Positions 11,108 through 21,903 of a DNA stretch of 64,000 nt are shown in pieces. The stretch covers positions 838,501-902,500 of the forward strand of contig OZ037853.1 in NCBI GenBank assembly GCA_964035575.1, read 5' to 3'. Source of the stretch: Rhynchopus sp. YZ270_cl-10. Taxonomy: Eukaryota; Euglenozoa; Diplonemea; Diplonemida; Diplonemidae. The notes under the pieces are model-generated. The model made no database searches. It was given only the letters and a program-made list of their open reading frames with translations, and was not told the origin of the DNA. Each line of letters starts with the position of its first letter. The first letter of the stretch is position 1. Both the position numbers and the translations under genes were made by a program.

Positions 11108-11937
11108 ATGATACAGAGCGACACAACAATGGATTTGACAATCAAGGGGTGGAACGGAGTGAAGGATACGGTGGAGCTGGGTGAGGATGACACACCTGCG
11201 GTGATGCGTCGGAAGGTGGCGTCTGCAGTGGGGTTGCCTGAAGACGGCTTTGCGATGAGTTTCGGTGGGGAGGCGATGGACGAAGGATACGACATGACGC
11301 AGCTGAGTGCTGGAGACACGGTTGTGTTGACGAAGGTGACGAAATACGAGGCCAGAGCAGCACTTCATGCGTTGGGTGAGACTGACATCACTGCTGAGAG
11401 GCTGAAGACTGTGAGGGATCCTGAGGTGGCGTGTTTGCTTCTGCAGGCGGAGGTTGCGACGGTGATTCTGATTACTTCTTTGAGGAGGCATCGTTGACGA
11501 GTCTTGATCTGAGTGCTGAGTCTGTTGTGACTCACATTGAGGACTTCTTTCTTTTGAACTGCACTTCATTGACAAGCATCGACCTTTCTGGGTTGATCCA
11601 TGTTACAGAAATTGGGAACGGCTTCCTTCAAGGATGCAGTTCTTTGCGTACACTGGACTTAACACCACTCAGCGGTGTCACACGAGTTGGCGCCGGCCTC
11701 GTTTATAATTGCAGTGCTCTGCGTACAATGGACTTATCACCACTCAGCAGTGTCACAGAGATTGACCCCTTCTATTTTCTTGCTCAATGCACTTCGTTGG
11801 AGAGCATCTACCTCAGCGGCTGCAGCGATGTTGTGTCAAGCAGAGTGAGGAACTGCAAGCTGTGGCATTTAGTGGTTGAATCCCGTCCGAAACGCAGCAG
11901 AGACGAACCACTTGAGGAATCCCGCAAAAGCGACTGA
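11108..11937 (+). pseudogene. Ubiquitin-like + leucine-rich-repeat protein, copy A (one frameshift)
   Basis: The start at ATG 11108 gives MIQSDTTMDLTIKGWNG. Residues ~8-80 form a ubiquitin-like fold pattern (DLTIKGWNGVKDTVELG, then VMRRKVASAVGLPEDG, then LSAGDTVVL). A helical linker (LGETDITAERLKTVRDPE) follows, then about five 24-residue repeats of the BspA-like type (C.SL..IDLSGL.HVT.IG..FL.G). The C-terminus is basic (VVESRPKRSRDEPLEESR). Compared with copies B and C, one base is missing near 11468, so the ubiquitin-like frame ends at 11497 and the LRR part lies in another frame; a further extra base near the end changes the last residues. A sequencing error cannot be excluded. Function is unknown; the family is known for protein binding, often at cell surfaces. 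Confidence 0.75.
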
Positions 11938-12625
11938 GACACGCAGAGTGACGCCGCCAGCTGCGCACTGCGACCTCGAAGCTGCACGACGCACACCCTC
12001 ACAGGCCACTCCTCCCGCAAATCACTGCAGAGAAACACTCTTTTTTTCACATTGCGCGTCCGTTGTTTGTTTTTCTCAACGACACCTTTTTTGATAAAAC
12101 AACTTGTTGTTAATTCTAAAAAGATTGGAGGCAGCGCTGCGGGCAAACAAAACAGATTGAAAAAAGACAGAAGCTTGCTTGTTTTCTTTGAGTGCTCAAG
12201 TAGCCATCACAGCCATACTACAGTTTAACACATTTTTTCCACCTTTTTGCTTCCAGGCTTTGAGCGCACAAACAAAAGACCCGATCTTTTTTTACATTTT
12301 TACGGGTAACACACACATCGTAGTTCTTGTTCAGCCTCCTGAAACTCTGTGAAGGCCGTACCGGGCGGAAGGTTACATGTTTTGCCACTATGGCGGGGTG
12401 TTGTTCGCGAGTTTGTTTTGCGTCTTCTGCAGTTTAAACTATTTTCACTTGAGATACAGTTTCCATGGTTAGACATGAAAAGGGGCAGCACGCAGGTGGT
12501 TCCGTACCATGTTTTACACAGAACCGGCACGTGGGGCGTGTCTCCCAAACAACAAAAAAGCGAATAAAAAATGTTGAAAGGAAAAAGGAAGAACGGAACA
12601 GTGTAGTTTACAACAGGGACTATAA
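11938..12625. repeat. 3' flank of LRR copy A with dispersed GATAAAACAACTTGTTGT repeat
   Basis: After the stop comes a conserved trailer (GCGCACTGCGACCTCGAAGC) shared by all four LRR copies. Then, at 12085-12290, lies a repeat containing TTTTTTGATAAAACAACTTG, GATTGGAG and GCAGCGCTGC phrases. The repeat recurs in part at 14565-14630 and nearly in full at 32930-33130. No gene is supported between 12290 and 12625. Confidence 0.55.
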
Positions 12626-12682
12626 AATCTACCGTACCAAACTGTTTGTAGGTGTTTGAGACTGTCATTCAAATCAGGAATT

Positions 12683-12889
12683 ATGCGAGCTCGCATAATT
12701 TGCCTGTTAGCTATTTCCCTGCTTCTCAAAATCTTTTCTGTGATGCAAAGGGTTGAGACCACACTGCGAGCCAACCTCAACGACTGTGCCTTCTACTCTG
12801 CATACACATCGCTGTGGCAGCAGCGACGAGCAGCCGATGAGTCGCATGCGTTCCTGTGTTGCGTTGTCAACCACTGGAAGCTGTTTTGA
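12683..12889 (+). CDS. Small ORF with hydrophobic N-terminus upstream of LRR copy B
   Basis: A 68-residue frame starts MRARIICLLAISLLLKIFSV, a plausible signal peptide or membrane anchor, followed by a segment rich in C, N and W ending CCVVNHWKLF. Copy A has the same start (10617) but a 182-bp difference after LLAISLLL breaks the frame, while its downstream part is nearly identical. It could be a small secreted protein or just the 5' leader of the LRR gene. Conservation in two paralogues is the only support. Confidence 0.3.
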   Translation: MRARIICLLAISLLLKIFSVMQRVETTLRANLNDCAFYSAYTSLWQQRRAADESHAFLCCVVNHWKLF

Positions 12890-12997
12890 CTGCACCGAAT
12901 CTTGTATGACCCTGGTCGGTGGCTCAAAAACAAAACATCCTGTTTATTTCCCCCACACTTCTTCACCTTCTCCACATCACCATCACCCTCCGTTACC

Positions 12998-14435
12998 ATG
13001 ATACAGAGCGACACAACAATGGATTTGACAATCAAGGGGTGGAACGGAGTGAAGGATACGGTGGAGCTGGGTGAGGATGACACACCTGCGGTGATGCGTC
13101 GGAAGGTGGCGTCTGCAGTGGGGTTGCCTGAAGACGGCTTTGTGATGAGTTTCGGTGGGGTGGCGATGGACGAAGGATACGACATGACGCAGCTGAGTGC
13201 TGGAGACACGATAGTCCTGTCGACGACGACGAAGATGGAGGCCAGAGCAGCACTTCATGCGTTGGGTGAGACTGACATCACGGCTGAGAGGCTGAAGACT
13301 CCCGACGGCGGACCGCCCCCCATAGCACATTTTTGCGGTGCACGGGCGTACGGGATTAGTATCTTTTTTTGAGAGAACCCAAGAGCGGCCAGGTCCTGGA
13401 CAAGTACGTTGTGCTTTGAGACCTACAAACTGTCTGGGGTGGTGGGACCTCGGGGCGAAGGGTGCTTCCCGGGACCCCAATATCCTACCACAAGGAGCTC
13501 GAGTCGTGCATGGAATGCAGGGTACTCTGAGCCGATCACTTCCACAACTCCCAGATCCCAAGACCTCCACGGGGGGCAGGCCTCCACGGAAACCCGCGAC
13601 CGCCGACACCTTAGCTCCGTACTGCCTCTGTCTGTAACCTGCCGGTCCCCCACCTACCTACGCTTTTTGTGGTGTCTTTTTACGACGGTGGGGCTTTGCA
13701 GTGCAGTCAACGCCGACGGAGCGAGACTCGATTGTGACCGGGTGAAAAGGGAACCTTAGCCAGCGCTAACCAGCGGCAGTTTTGACTCAGGGAGGAGTTT
13801 CTCACCGCAGACTGGCGACACACCCCCACTTTTTCGGGGTGGCTGCATTCCTCTTCGGAACGGGGTGTTCCATCCTATTTTTAAAAACGTTTGGCTGAGA
13901 GGCTGAAGACTGTGAGGGATCCTGAGGTGGCGCGTTTACTTCTGCAGGCGGAGGTTGCGACGGTGATTCCTCTTGACTTCTTGCTGGAGGCATCGTTGAC
14001 GAGTCTTGATCTGAGTGCTGAGTCTGTTGTGACTCAAATTGGGCACAGCTTTCTTGCGGGCACTGCACTTCATTGACAAGCATCGACCTGTCTGGGTTGA
14101 TCCATGTTACACACATCGGCGACGGCTTCCTTGCTGGATGCAGGTCTTTGCGGACACTGGACTTAACGCCACTCAGCAGTGTCACACAAGTTGGACACAA
14201 CTTCCTTCATGGATGCAGTGCTCTGCGTACATTGGACTTATCTCCACTCAGCAGTGCCACAGAAATTAGCTCCTTCTGGTTTCTTGGTGCATGCACTTCG
14301 TTGGAGAGCATCTACCTCACCGGCTGCAGCGATGTTGTGTCGAGCGCCGTGAAGGGAGAAGAGCTGTGGCATTTAGTGGTTGAATCCCGTCCGAAACGCA
14401 GCAGAGACGAACCACTTGAGGAATCCCGCGAGTGA
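12998..14435 (+). pseudogene. Ubiquitin-like + LRR protein, copy B (interrupted by a 592-bp insertion)
   Basis: The ATG at 12998 gives the same MIQSDTTMDLTIKGWNG start as copy A. The ubiquitin-like half runs to codon RLKT at 13300, where a 592-bp retroposon-like insertion brings in a stop. The gene resumes at 13893 after a 19-bp target duplication and continues with LLLQAEVATVIPLDF and LRR units. Two extra bases near 14060, relative to copy C, shift the frame in the first LRR; the remaining repeats read on to VVESRPKRSRDEPLEESRE and a stop at 14435. At least two independent lesions make this a pseudogene. Copies A and B lie in tandem. Confidence 0.8.
13301..13892 (+). mobile_element. Site-specific retroposon-like insert in LRR copy B
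   Basis: The 592 bp start CCCGACGGCGGACCG and end CCTATTTTTAAAAACGTTT. They are flanked by the 19-bp duplication GGCTGAGAGGCTGAAGACT (13282-13300 and 13893-13911). Copy A has a single uninterrupted version at about 11394-11413, which is the empty site. The same sequence, with small indels, sits at exactly the same position in copy C. There are no terminal inverted repeats and no long ORF. A long, precise target duplication with no inverted termini points to target-primed reverse transcription by a non-LTR machinery acting in trans. Its strand is taken from the T/A-rich 3' end and is an inference. Confidence 0.85.
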
Positions 14436-15338
14436 CTGAGACACGTAGAGTGACGCCGCCAGCTGCGCACTGCGACCTCGAAGCTGCACGACCTCCCGCA
14501 AAGCACTGCAGAGAAATACTCATTTTTATTTTTCTACCTAGCGTGTCCGTTGCTTGTTTTTCTCACCGACACCTTTTTTGATAAAACAACTTGTTGTTAA
14601 TTCTAAAAATATTGGAGGAGCAGCGCTACGGAACCTTCCTCTTGCTGTGCGGGTGGATGTGGGTGTTGTAGAATACAGACCACTTCGTGTAGGTCGTTCC
14701 TACGTTTTGAAATGTGCATTCAGCAAGAACGCCGAGGGTCGTGCATCAAAGTGCAGAGGAGCTGGGGCACTGTCGCAAGAAAGGCACAGCTTTTTTGGAG
14801 AGCAAGGTTGAGGGGGTTCACAAAAAGCTCAAAAACCGTGACAAAAAAGAGTGCGATGAAATTATTTATTCATTCATCCGTTTACTGGGTGGGGGGCCGA
14901 CCGGGGTCCACTATTCGGCGAACCGACGAGTATTGACCCCCTATTTTAGGCTAATTTCGACGATTTGAGGCCGTTGAAACCAAAATTTGGCACTTTTAAC
15001 CACCTGTGGTGATCTATAAAAAACCCCCAAAAAAATACAAAAAAACCCCAAGGGTGTAAACCGCCCCCCTCCAACCCGTTTGGAAAAAAAACACTGCTTC
15101 CTCCAAAACATACCGTGGTTGGCATTTTCCGAGCAAAAAAGTACCACGCAAAATCTCTGCGCTGCAACAGAACCTGCTACGGTATCGGCTGGCACATGCA
15201 CTCACACTCCACCAAAAATATTTCTTCTCTACAGGCATCCACCCCCCTACACACCCACATCCCCCACCCCACCCCCTCCGCCCCCCCATCTTTTTGGTCC
15301 AACCTTTGCTTCACTTTCCTTTCCCCCATTTCTTCAGC
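14436..15338. other. Gene-free stretch before the coiled-coil gene
   Basis: Contains the LRR trailer (to ~14510), a partial copy of the GATAAAACAACTTGTTGT repeat (14565-14630), unmatched sequence, and a C-rich tract (15235-15290) just upstream of the next start codon. No gene is supported. The C-rich tract ending TTTCTTCAG right before the start could be a splice acceptor for an upstream untranslated exon. Confidence 0.45.
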
Positions 15339-16703
15339 ATGCCACCTGCGCTTCACGGTGACCTGGAGGATGCCTTCGACGCTGTGGCTGGGGAAGGCAG
15401 TTGGATGTCTTTTGTCGACTACATAGACCACCAGGGCGGGCTTGAGATTAAACCTGCTGAGGAATGGGTCCGGATGTGGGCAGCAAGATGGCAGGTCCGC
15501 CTGGATGACAACAAACAAATTCGCCTGACGAATATCGCCACAAAGCTGAAGGTAGCGAAGACTCATGGAAACGCCAATTTGATAGCGGAGCTGCGTGCGA
15601 CGATAAGCGCGATGAGAACCGCCCATAGCACCGAGGTGGGCAGGCTGACGCTCCAGAACAACGACCTCCAGACCGAACTCCAATTCATCCTCTCCGAGCA
15701 GAAAAGCATGCACGCACGCCGCGAAACGCAGCTGGCGCTCCTCCAGCAGGCTGTCGACGCACCGCCGCCACCAAGCTTTTGCCTGGAATGTGCCAACCGC
15801 GGCAAACATCTTCACTCTTCTTCACCTCGCAGCAGCACCCCACCCGCCTCCTCCTCCCTCCTTGGACGGGAGGTACGGAAGGCCCCAAAACGCCGCCCAC
15901 GACACGAAAACTCTGGCCCCCAACCCCGCCCCTTCTCTGTCCCTAGCAGCAAGGCACGATACATCAGACAGCACACCTCAGGGACAGAGCGCAAAAGCAG
16001 CCTCAGCGGTGCCGCCTCCTCCGCCACGTCCGAGGAGCAGATCTACAGCACCGGGGTCCGCGACCTGACCGAGCTTCTCCACAAACGCGAGACTGTCCAC
16101 GAGAAGACGCTGCACCAGAACCGCGCCCTCTCAGAAGAAGTAGGTGAATTGAAACACCGTGTGGCTGAGCTCGAAGACGAAGCAGAAGGCGCCAGACTTG
16201 CCACCAGCGACCGTGCTCGCATTGCCACCCTTGCCCACACCGCTCTCAAGCACAACGACGCTGCCAGAACGGACCTCGCTATCTTAACACGGGATCTCTT
16301 TGCACGCAGAGGGGACCGTTCATATGACGCGCAAGAACGCATCGGCAAAGTCCTCGACCTTGTCGTCTCAAGCGACAAATGCCTGCGGCACGTACTAGGC
16401 GCATTTAGCGATGTGGAATTAATGCACGCAGGTATAAGCTCCCTGCACCGCGCCCCCTCAATTAGAAAGGTCCCCGCCAGCCCCAAGCTGTCAAACAACA
16501 TCAGCGCGACTCACAAACGCGTAACCAGCCCGGCACGTCGACGGCTATTAAACAGCGGAAATGGGGGCACCACAACGCTCAATGGGCTGAACGGAAGCGG
16601 CACGATCTCCAGCAAACTAGGGATCAGGGTGACAAGTCCTGGCAGCTCTCCTCATAAGTCGCCAAAGTCACCAAAATCACCCACAATGAAAAAGGCCAGG
16701 TGA
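15339..16703 (+). CDS. Coiled-coil protein of unknown function (454 aa)
   Basis: A long uninterrupted GC-rich frame begins at ATG 15339 (MPPALHGDLEDAFDAVAGEG); the frame is open for 15 codons further 5' but has no earlier ATG. A predicted amphipathic/coiled-coil segment covers residues ~58-140 (many heptad L/I positions, e.g. LTLQNNDLQTELQFIL), then a low-complexity S/P/R linker (~150-230). A second coiled coil follows at ~240-290 (LSEEVGELKHRVAELEDEAE). The C-terminal third is basic, ending in repeated SPK motifs (SPHKSPKSPKSPTMKKAR) typical of cytoskeleton- or DNA-associated tails and of possible Cdk sites. One CxxC (CLEC) is present. I recognise no family; a cytoskeletal or basal-body scaffold is a guess. 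It has no introns and no visible lesions. Confidence 0.75.
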   Translation: MPPALHGDLEDAFDAVAGEGSWMSFVDYIDHQGGLEIKPAEEWVRMWAARWQVRLDDNKQIRLTNIATKLKVAKTHGNANLIAELRATISAMRTAHSTEVGRLTLQNNDLQTELQFILSEQKSMHARRETQLALLQQAVDAPPPPSFCLECANRGKHLHSSSPRSSTPPASSSLLGREVRKAPKRRPRHENSGPQPRPFSVPSSKARYIRQHTSGTERKSSLSGAASSATSEEQIYSTGVRDLTELLHKRETVHEKTLHQNRALSEEVGELKHRVAELEDEAEGARLATSDRARIATLAHTALKHNDAARTDLAILTRDLFARRGDRSYDAQERIGKVLDLVVSSDKCLRHVLGAFSDVELMHAGISSLHRAPSIRKVPASPKLSNNISATHKRVTSPARRRLLNSGNGGTTTLNGLNGSGTISSKLGIRVTSPGSSPHKSPKSPKSPTMKKAR

Positions 16704-19071
16704 AAAAAAATTGGAAGTGGTGTGATTGGAAGAAAAAAATCAGGTTTGTTTCAAAAAGCAAAAAAGGGTGTGCGTGGGGATGGGGAGGAGAAGGAAAAAA
16801 AAAGGAACAGTGAAAAGACGGTTGTGAACAATGGAAGACTACACTAGGCTAACATATTAGTATCAAAAAAAAGCATAAAAACAAAACAAAAACAAAAACA
16901 AAAACAAAAAAATGGGGGAAATGGTAATAATCTGTTGACATCAAAGGGGTTTGGGTATTGAAGGCGAGGAGGGGGGGTGGTTTGCTTTCTTTTATTTATT
17001 TTTTATTCTCTTTTCAGATGTGTATGCAAGTGAGCCACACTCATCTTTTCTTTTTTTAGGCAAAAAATTTTTTTCCAGGAAAGTTCCATAATTAGCTATC
17101 ACCCCTTTACCACTCAGGCGTAAAGCAACTATTTTTCAAACCCTTTCCCCCCTCAATCTTACTCCCGTACTCTCCTTTTCTCTCCCTTTTTCCCAGCGCT
17201 TTCTCTTGGGGGGGAAATATATTCGGTAGATACACTGTCATGAGCGGGCTGTTGTATTTCAGGTCAAACCGTTTTTCTTAGTGTCGAGTGTCCCAGAAGA
17301 GAAGGGCTTTGTGCGGAAACAATCAGCTTCGTGTGATTGTTTTATTTCGTTGATGGGGGAGCCTGCTTCACAACCTCCCTCGGGGGTAACCGTGGGCATG
17401 CCTAAGAAGTGCTCTCTGGGGTTCGATAACCCGCGGGAGAACCAGTACCTGCGTTTTCCCGCCGATGAACGGTGAGGAGAACGTTTGCACTTTCAACTTC
17501 TCATTTTTTTTCTTCGCTCATCATCTGGCTGAGTGGAAGCGGGAGTAGCACCATATCAGAATGTGAACCACGAAATAGTAGGTAGCAGCCGGTCATTGTA
17601 CCAAGGTACACTGTTCACGAGAGGGGCTTTGTATTTCAGGTCACCTTTTTTGAAGATGTACATGAAAATGGGACACCACCTCCTTTCAACGTTTCCCCTT
17701 TGTTTAAAAGCAGCTGGGTAAATTTGTGGGAAAATTTGCTCATTGTTTTTAAGGTGACTAAGCACGAGAGGCTTAGGTTCATCTTATAAACTTTTCTTTT
17801 TTTTTCGGGTGGGTTGTTGTGGAACTATCACAAAGCAGACGAGCTTTCGCGGCCTTCTTCTTCCCCCCCTTTTTTTTCTCCCCCCGGTCCAAATTTTACG
17901 GGGGGGTTTTTTTTTCCACCCAACATACTCAACACTGCTACAGTGTTCGAAATCCAGCGTAGTTTCGCAGCAAGGTATAACTTAGAGGTTGCACATCGCA
18001 AAACATTCCAAAAAAAAAAAAAAGCAAGGGTACATTTTTCGCACCCTCTTTGCTTTCTTTTCGTTTCGTTAAGAAAAGAAAGTATATGAAATAATTAGAG
18101 GCTGTATATCAATATTTAGTTCTCTTATTTTGAAAGAATCCCCTTTTTTTACCCGCGAAACAGAGCAGAGGACCCCAACCGGACCCTACATCACATGCCT
18201 AATTACCCTTGTGTTCGCAACGATCCCCATTTTCATCTGGCTGATGAGCGGAAGTGGGGAGTAGAGCATATCAGATGTAAACGAAATGGATTGTAGGACT
18301 GCATGGGTTTGGGTGTCCACCCCCGGTACAGCCGGGTCATTTGTACCAAAGGTACACTGTTCATGAGAGGGGCTTTGTATTTTCAGGTTAACTTTTTTTT
18401 TTATTTCTTCATCTTTTGAAAGAAATTGTGCGTGGTTACTACAGAGGCTGTTTTTTTTTTTTTACCCCCCCCCTGCATTTTTTCTTCTTGTGCTTCTCTT
18501 CACACATGGCGACGTTCAGGTGTCAACCTCACACGTTCAAAGTTGACCAAGCAACGTGATAAAGTTTATCTATGATAACTTCTTCTTCTTTTTCTTCCTT
18601 TTTTTTTCAACTTTCAAAGCGTAAAAATCGCGGGAATGTGAGTAAAGATGGAAGAAAAAGCTTTTCAAAAAAAATCCCTTATATAACAAGGGCCTGTTAC
18701 AAAAAAAAAACTTGGCTCGAAGTTTGTATTACCGACTGCTTCTTGTCCATACCAAGATAATATCTTAAACTTTGAAGCGTTTGCGTATTTGCACCCCGCT
18801 CGTCGTCACACAAAGCACAATAAGTAAGACTGCAGCCTTCAGGCCTCCCCTCAACCCACCCAATGAACCTATTTGTTACGAAACCCTTTTTTAAAATTGA
18901 TTTTTTTAAAATATTTTGCTGCAAAAAGGACTCTAGTATAGTCTATACAGGGGAGTCTGGCCGACTCTGCCAGACTCAAGACACCCACTTTTTTTTTTTT
19001 TTTTTTGAAAACTTGGTTGTATTAGTGTAGCCACCCTAGAGTGTGCTCCACTATACACTTTTTTTTTTGAC
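16704..19071. repeat. Gene-free stretch with SINE-like GGTTCGATAACCC repeats
   Basis: After a short 3' region with an (AAAAAC)n run (16880-16910) come several dispersed repeats. At 17360-17475 lies a ~115-bp unit with ACCGTGGGCATGCC, CTCTCTGGGGTTCGATAACC and ACCTGCG, copied at 35440-35560. GAGCGGAAG/GAGTGGAAG units (17525 and 18235) are followed by TACCAAGGTACACTGTTCA copies (17600 and 18347). A GTGACTAAGCACGAGAGGCT unit is at 17755. No convincing gene. Confidence 0.5.
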
Positions 19072-19079
19072 TTTTTTTC

Positions 19080-19377
19080 CAGGCTCTCCGCTAGGATTTC
19101 CGATTTTGAAAATATTCTGTTGATGGTCCACGTTGGTGGGGTACATGCTTGCGCCGCAGGCGCACGGTACGCAACTTTTTTTTTTACCAACGCCCGATTT
19201 TGACTTTTTTGGGACGTTTGAGGACTCACCTCTCCATATCTTCTTCTCCTGAGCTTTTTTGACAGGTAGAACGGGTCTAAACCACTTAGCAGAACTTTTT
19301 TTTTTTTTCTTTTTTTCCCCATTTTCAAAAAGTTCTGTTGACAATCAACAGAACTTTAGTACCTAGCGGAGTGCCTG
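19080..19377. mobile_element. hAT-type MITE (298 bp), copy 1
   Basis: Ends are CAGGCTCTCCGCTAGG at the left and CCTAGCGGAGTGCCTG at the right. The 8 bp TTTTTTTC flank both sides (19072-19079 and 19378-19385), fitting a hAT-type duplication, though in a T-rich context. Inside are the GCGCCGCAGGCGCACGGTAC hairpin box and, near the right end, a palindrome AGTTCTGTTGACAATCAACA. The near-identical copy 2 follows directly, and copy 3 is at 58640-58936 inside the EF2 intron. Confidence 0.85.
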
Positions 19378-19384
19378 TTTTTTT

Positions 19385-19682
19385 CAGGCTCTCCGCTAGG
19401 ATTTCCGATTTTGAAAATATTCTGTTGATGGTCCACGTTGGTGGGGTACATGCTTGCGCCGCAGGCGCACGGTACGCAACTTTTTTTTTTACCAACGCCC
19501 GATTTTGACTTTTTTGGGACGTTTGAGCACTCACCTCTCCATATCTTCTTCTCCTGAGCTTTTTTGACAGGTAGAACGGGTCTAAACCACTTAGCAGAAC
19601 TTTTTTTTTTTTTCTTTTTTTCCCCATTTTCAAAAAGTTCTGTTGACAATCAACAGAACTTTAGTACCTAGCGGAGTGCCTG
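19385..19682. mobile_element. hAT-type MITE (298 bp), copy 2 in tandem
   Basis: Differs from copy 1 by about one substitution in the central part (GAGCACTCACC versus GAGGACTCACC). The two copies share the T-rich junction, so this is either a second insertion into the first copy's flank or a tandem duplication. The small divergence suggests a recent event. Confidence 0.85.
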
Positions 19683-21903
19683 CTTTTTTTTTCTGACTTC
19701 TGAAAGTCAAGAAAAAGTCAAAGAAAAATTCATCAAAAGTCTAGCAGCAGAGTCGACCAGACGAACCATCGCATGATAGTTACTGCAAAAAAATAAGCAT
19801 TGTGGAGTTCATCCTCGGGTGTCTACACTAATCCAGCCAACTTTTCGAAAAAAAACCCCCCAAATAAGCTAACACAACGAATATCCAAGTAATGAAAGAC
19901 ATAACGAAAATTTTATATTGAGAGTGTTTTTTTTTCTAGATAGTTGAAGACTTTCGACGGCATAAAAAGAAGGATGGGATCATTTTTGATCCCTATACCT
20001 ATGCTATCAATTTATTGATTGCATATGTTGAAATACTAGATAGGTGAAGGCTGTGTCTGGAGGGCTACACTAAAACTCAGATACAAAAAAGGGGATGGAA
20101 GCGGGAAGAGAGCACATCATGTGAACTGCGAAATCCATTAGTTAGGTCTATCACGGTTTTTTTTGTGGTCGTGCACAAAAAAAAAAAATCCCCCCCCTAT
20201 TAGCCCCAAGTCGGTTCTTAGGCGATTGTCGACACAAACAAAAGAACTTTATGTCAGCGCATGTAAAGTGATCGTCGATACAACAACAAAAATAATGGAA
20301 ACTCATCTTCGGGTGTTTACGCTTTACTACAAACCAAGTTTTCAAAAAAAAGGTGGATATTTGCACAAAACTGTGGCAACACAACCTGAGGCAAACTACG
20401 CTACAACGATTTATCAAAAAAAAGAAAAGGCGTGCGGGATGTGTCCCCATCTGCGTGTTTTTCCCCCTCTCCTTGTTTTCTTAGTATTACTATACAAGGG
20501 TGTGTCCAAGCACTCATGTAAGACTTCCCCCCTGGGGAAGAAAAAAAATTTTTTTTCTCATAAAATTTGCTCTCAAGGGTTCAGGGTGAATGACGTCCTT
20601 CAGTAGTACAAAAGGCTTCGGCCAACATTGAGTACAGACCCTATTAGCCTTAAGTGGGTTCTCATGCGATTGTTGACAGCAGCGAAAAATGTTTGCAAGC
20701 AGGTTTGCAGTTTTCAAGACATGGTTTCTTTTCTTTTTTATCTTTCCCACCATGCGATGCCTTCTTCGCCCGTAGTGGTGTTTCCCCCTCTCCCTGAGTA
20801 CAGTTTCCGTGCAGGCAACTCCCAATATGCAACACTGGGGTTCGATAACACCCCCCCCCGCGGAGTGTCTTTACCTGCGTCGTGGAAGTGTTTTGACACA
20901 TATCAGGAGGGATTGTGTGCACTCCCTCCGTTCCGTCGGCGCCCCTTCGCTCATTGGATTCAGACGTCCAGTGTTGTGTTCCAGGATATGTGTTTTTTTT
21001 TAAAGGTGGCTAAGCACGATCATCTTATAAACTTTTCTTATTTTTGGGTCTTTAAACCAATGTTATCACCCCTTCCCAATCAGGACAAGGAAATGACTGT
21101 GTGCCTTGCTTACAGTTTTCCGTGCAGGAAAACTCTCAAAATGCAACACTCCAGGGGTTCGATAACCCCGCGGAGTGTCTTTACCTGCATCTCAGAGGTG
21201 TTTTTGCACTACTTCACTTTTTTAAGAAATGCTTTCTGTAAAGATGACCAAACAACGAGAGTCCTAGGTGTTTATCATTATAAACATTTTTTTTTAAATT
21301 TGCGCTACCCCTAAAATCCTCTCTTTTTAAAAGGATGCTTTGTGTTTTTATTTTAGGTGACTAAGCACGACAAGCTTATCTTCATCAATTTGATCCAACT
21401 TCTCCATGCAGGAATGCTTTGTGTTTTATTCTCTCTTTTTTTTTTTTTTTTTTTTTTGTTTTCTGTATCCCCCCGCTTGCGAGTTTGTCGGCCGCCTTAT
21501 TGCCCAGTTTCCCCGCGTGGGAGAGGGGATGTAGTGCAGTGTGTGTATGAAACAAAACAAAACAAAAAATTGCCGTCAAAGATAGTTGCGAAAAAGAACG
21601 CAGATTCCATTTGAATCTCTTCCTGATGGTAACAAAAAAAAAATATAGTGGAGTTCATCCTCGGGTGTCTACACTAAAACAACCAAGTTTTCAAAAAAAA
21701 ACCAAAAAAATGTGCATCACACACTCTACAACAGCAACTACAGCCCCCTTACCCTCATCCTCATCCTCGCCTCACCCTCTGTTATTTCTGTTCCGTACAA
21801 AAAAAAAGGGGGGGGTATTTTCATTTTCTCTAGACAGTGTTGGATGCAGTTACGACATTCCAGGATCTGTTGTGGAGGGGGGGGGCCCCTGGGGGGGGGG
21901 GGG
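19683..21903. repeat. Dispersed repeats without supported gene
   Basis: Includes an AAAGTCAAGAAAAAGTCAAAG segment (~19700, related to 36000), copies of the TGGAGTTCATCCTCGGGTGT repeat (19798, 20300-20410, 21648), a CAATTTATTGATTGCATATG unit (20008; also 29570 and 34538), two SINE-like units with GGGTTCGATAAC (20818-20900 and 21120-21215), and GTG(A/G)CTAAGCACGA units (21004 and 21357). Open frames here, up to 228 codons, run across these repeats and are not supported as genes. Confidence 0.5.

Noticed and set aside
11431-11500. Programmed frameshifting in LRR copy A
   Set aside because: Copies B and C lack the one-base difference and read straight through, so a simple deletion or sequence error is more likely than a recoding signal.
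17417-17435. Possible tRNA gene around GGGTTCGATAACCC
   Set aside because: No acceptor stem, A box or anticodon arm could be placed around the B-box-like sequence; the unit is a dispersed repeat.
20163-21614. ORFs of 85-228 codons between the hAT MITEs and the poly-G element
   Set aside because: They cross several dispersed repeats (the SINE-like units and the GTGACTAAGCACGA units) that also occur in clearly non-coding places.
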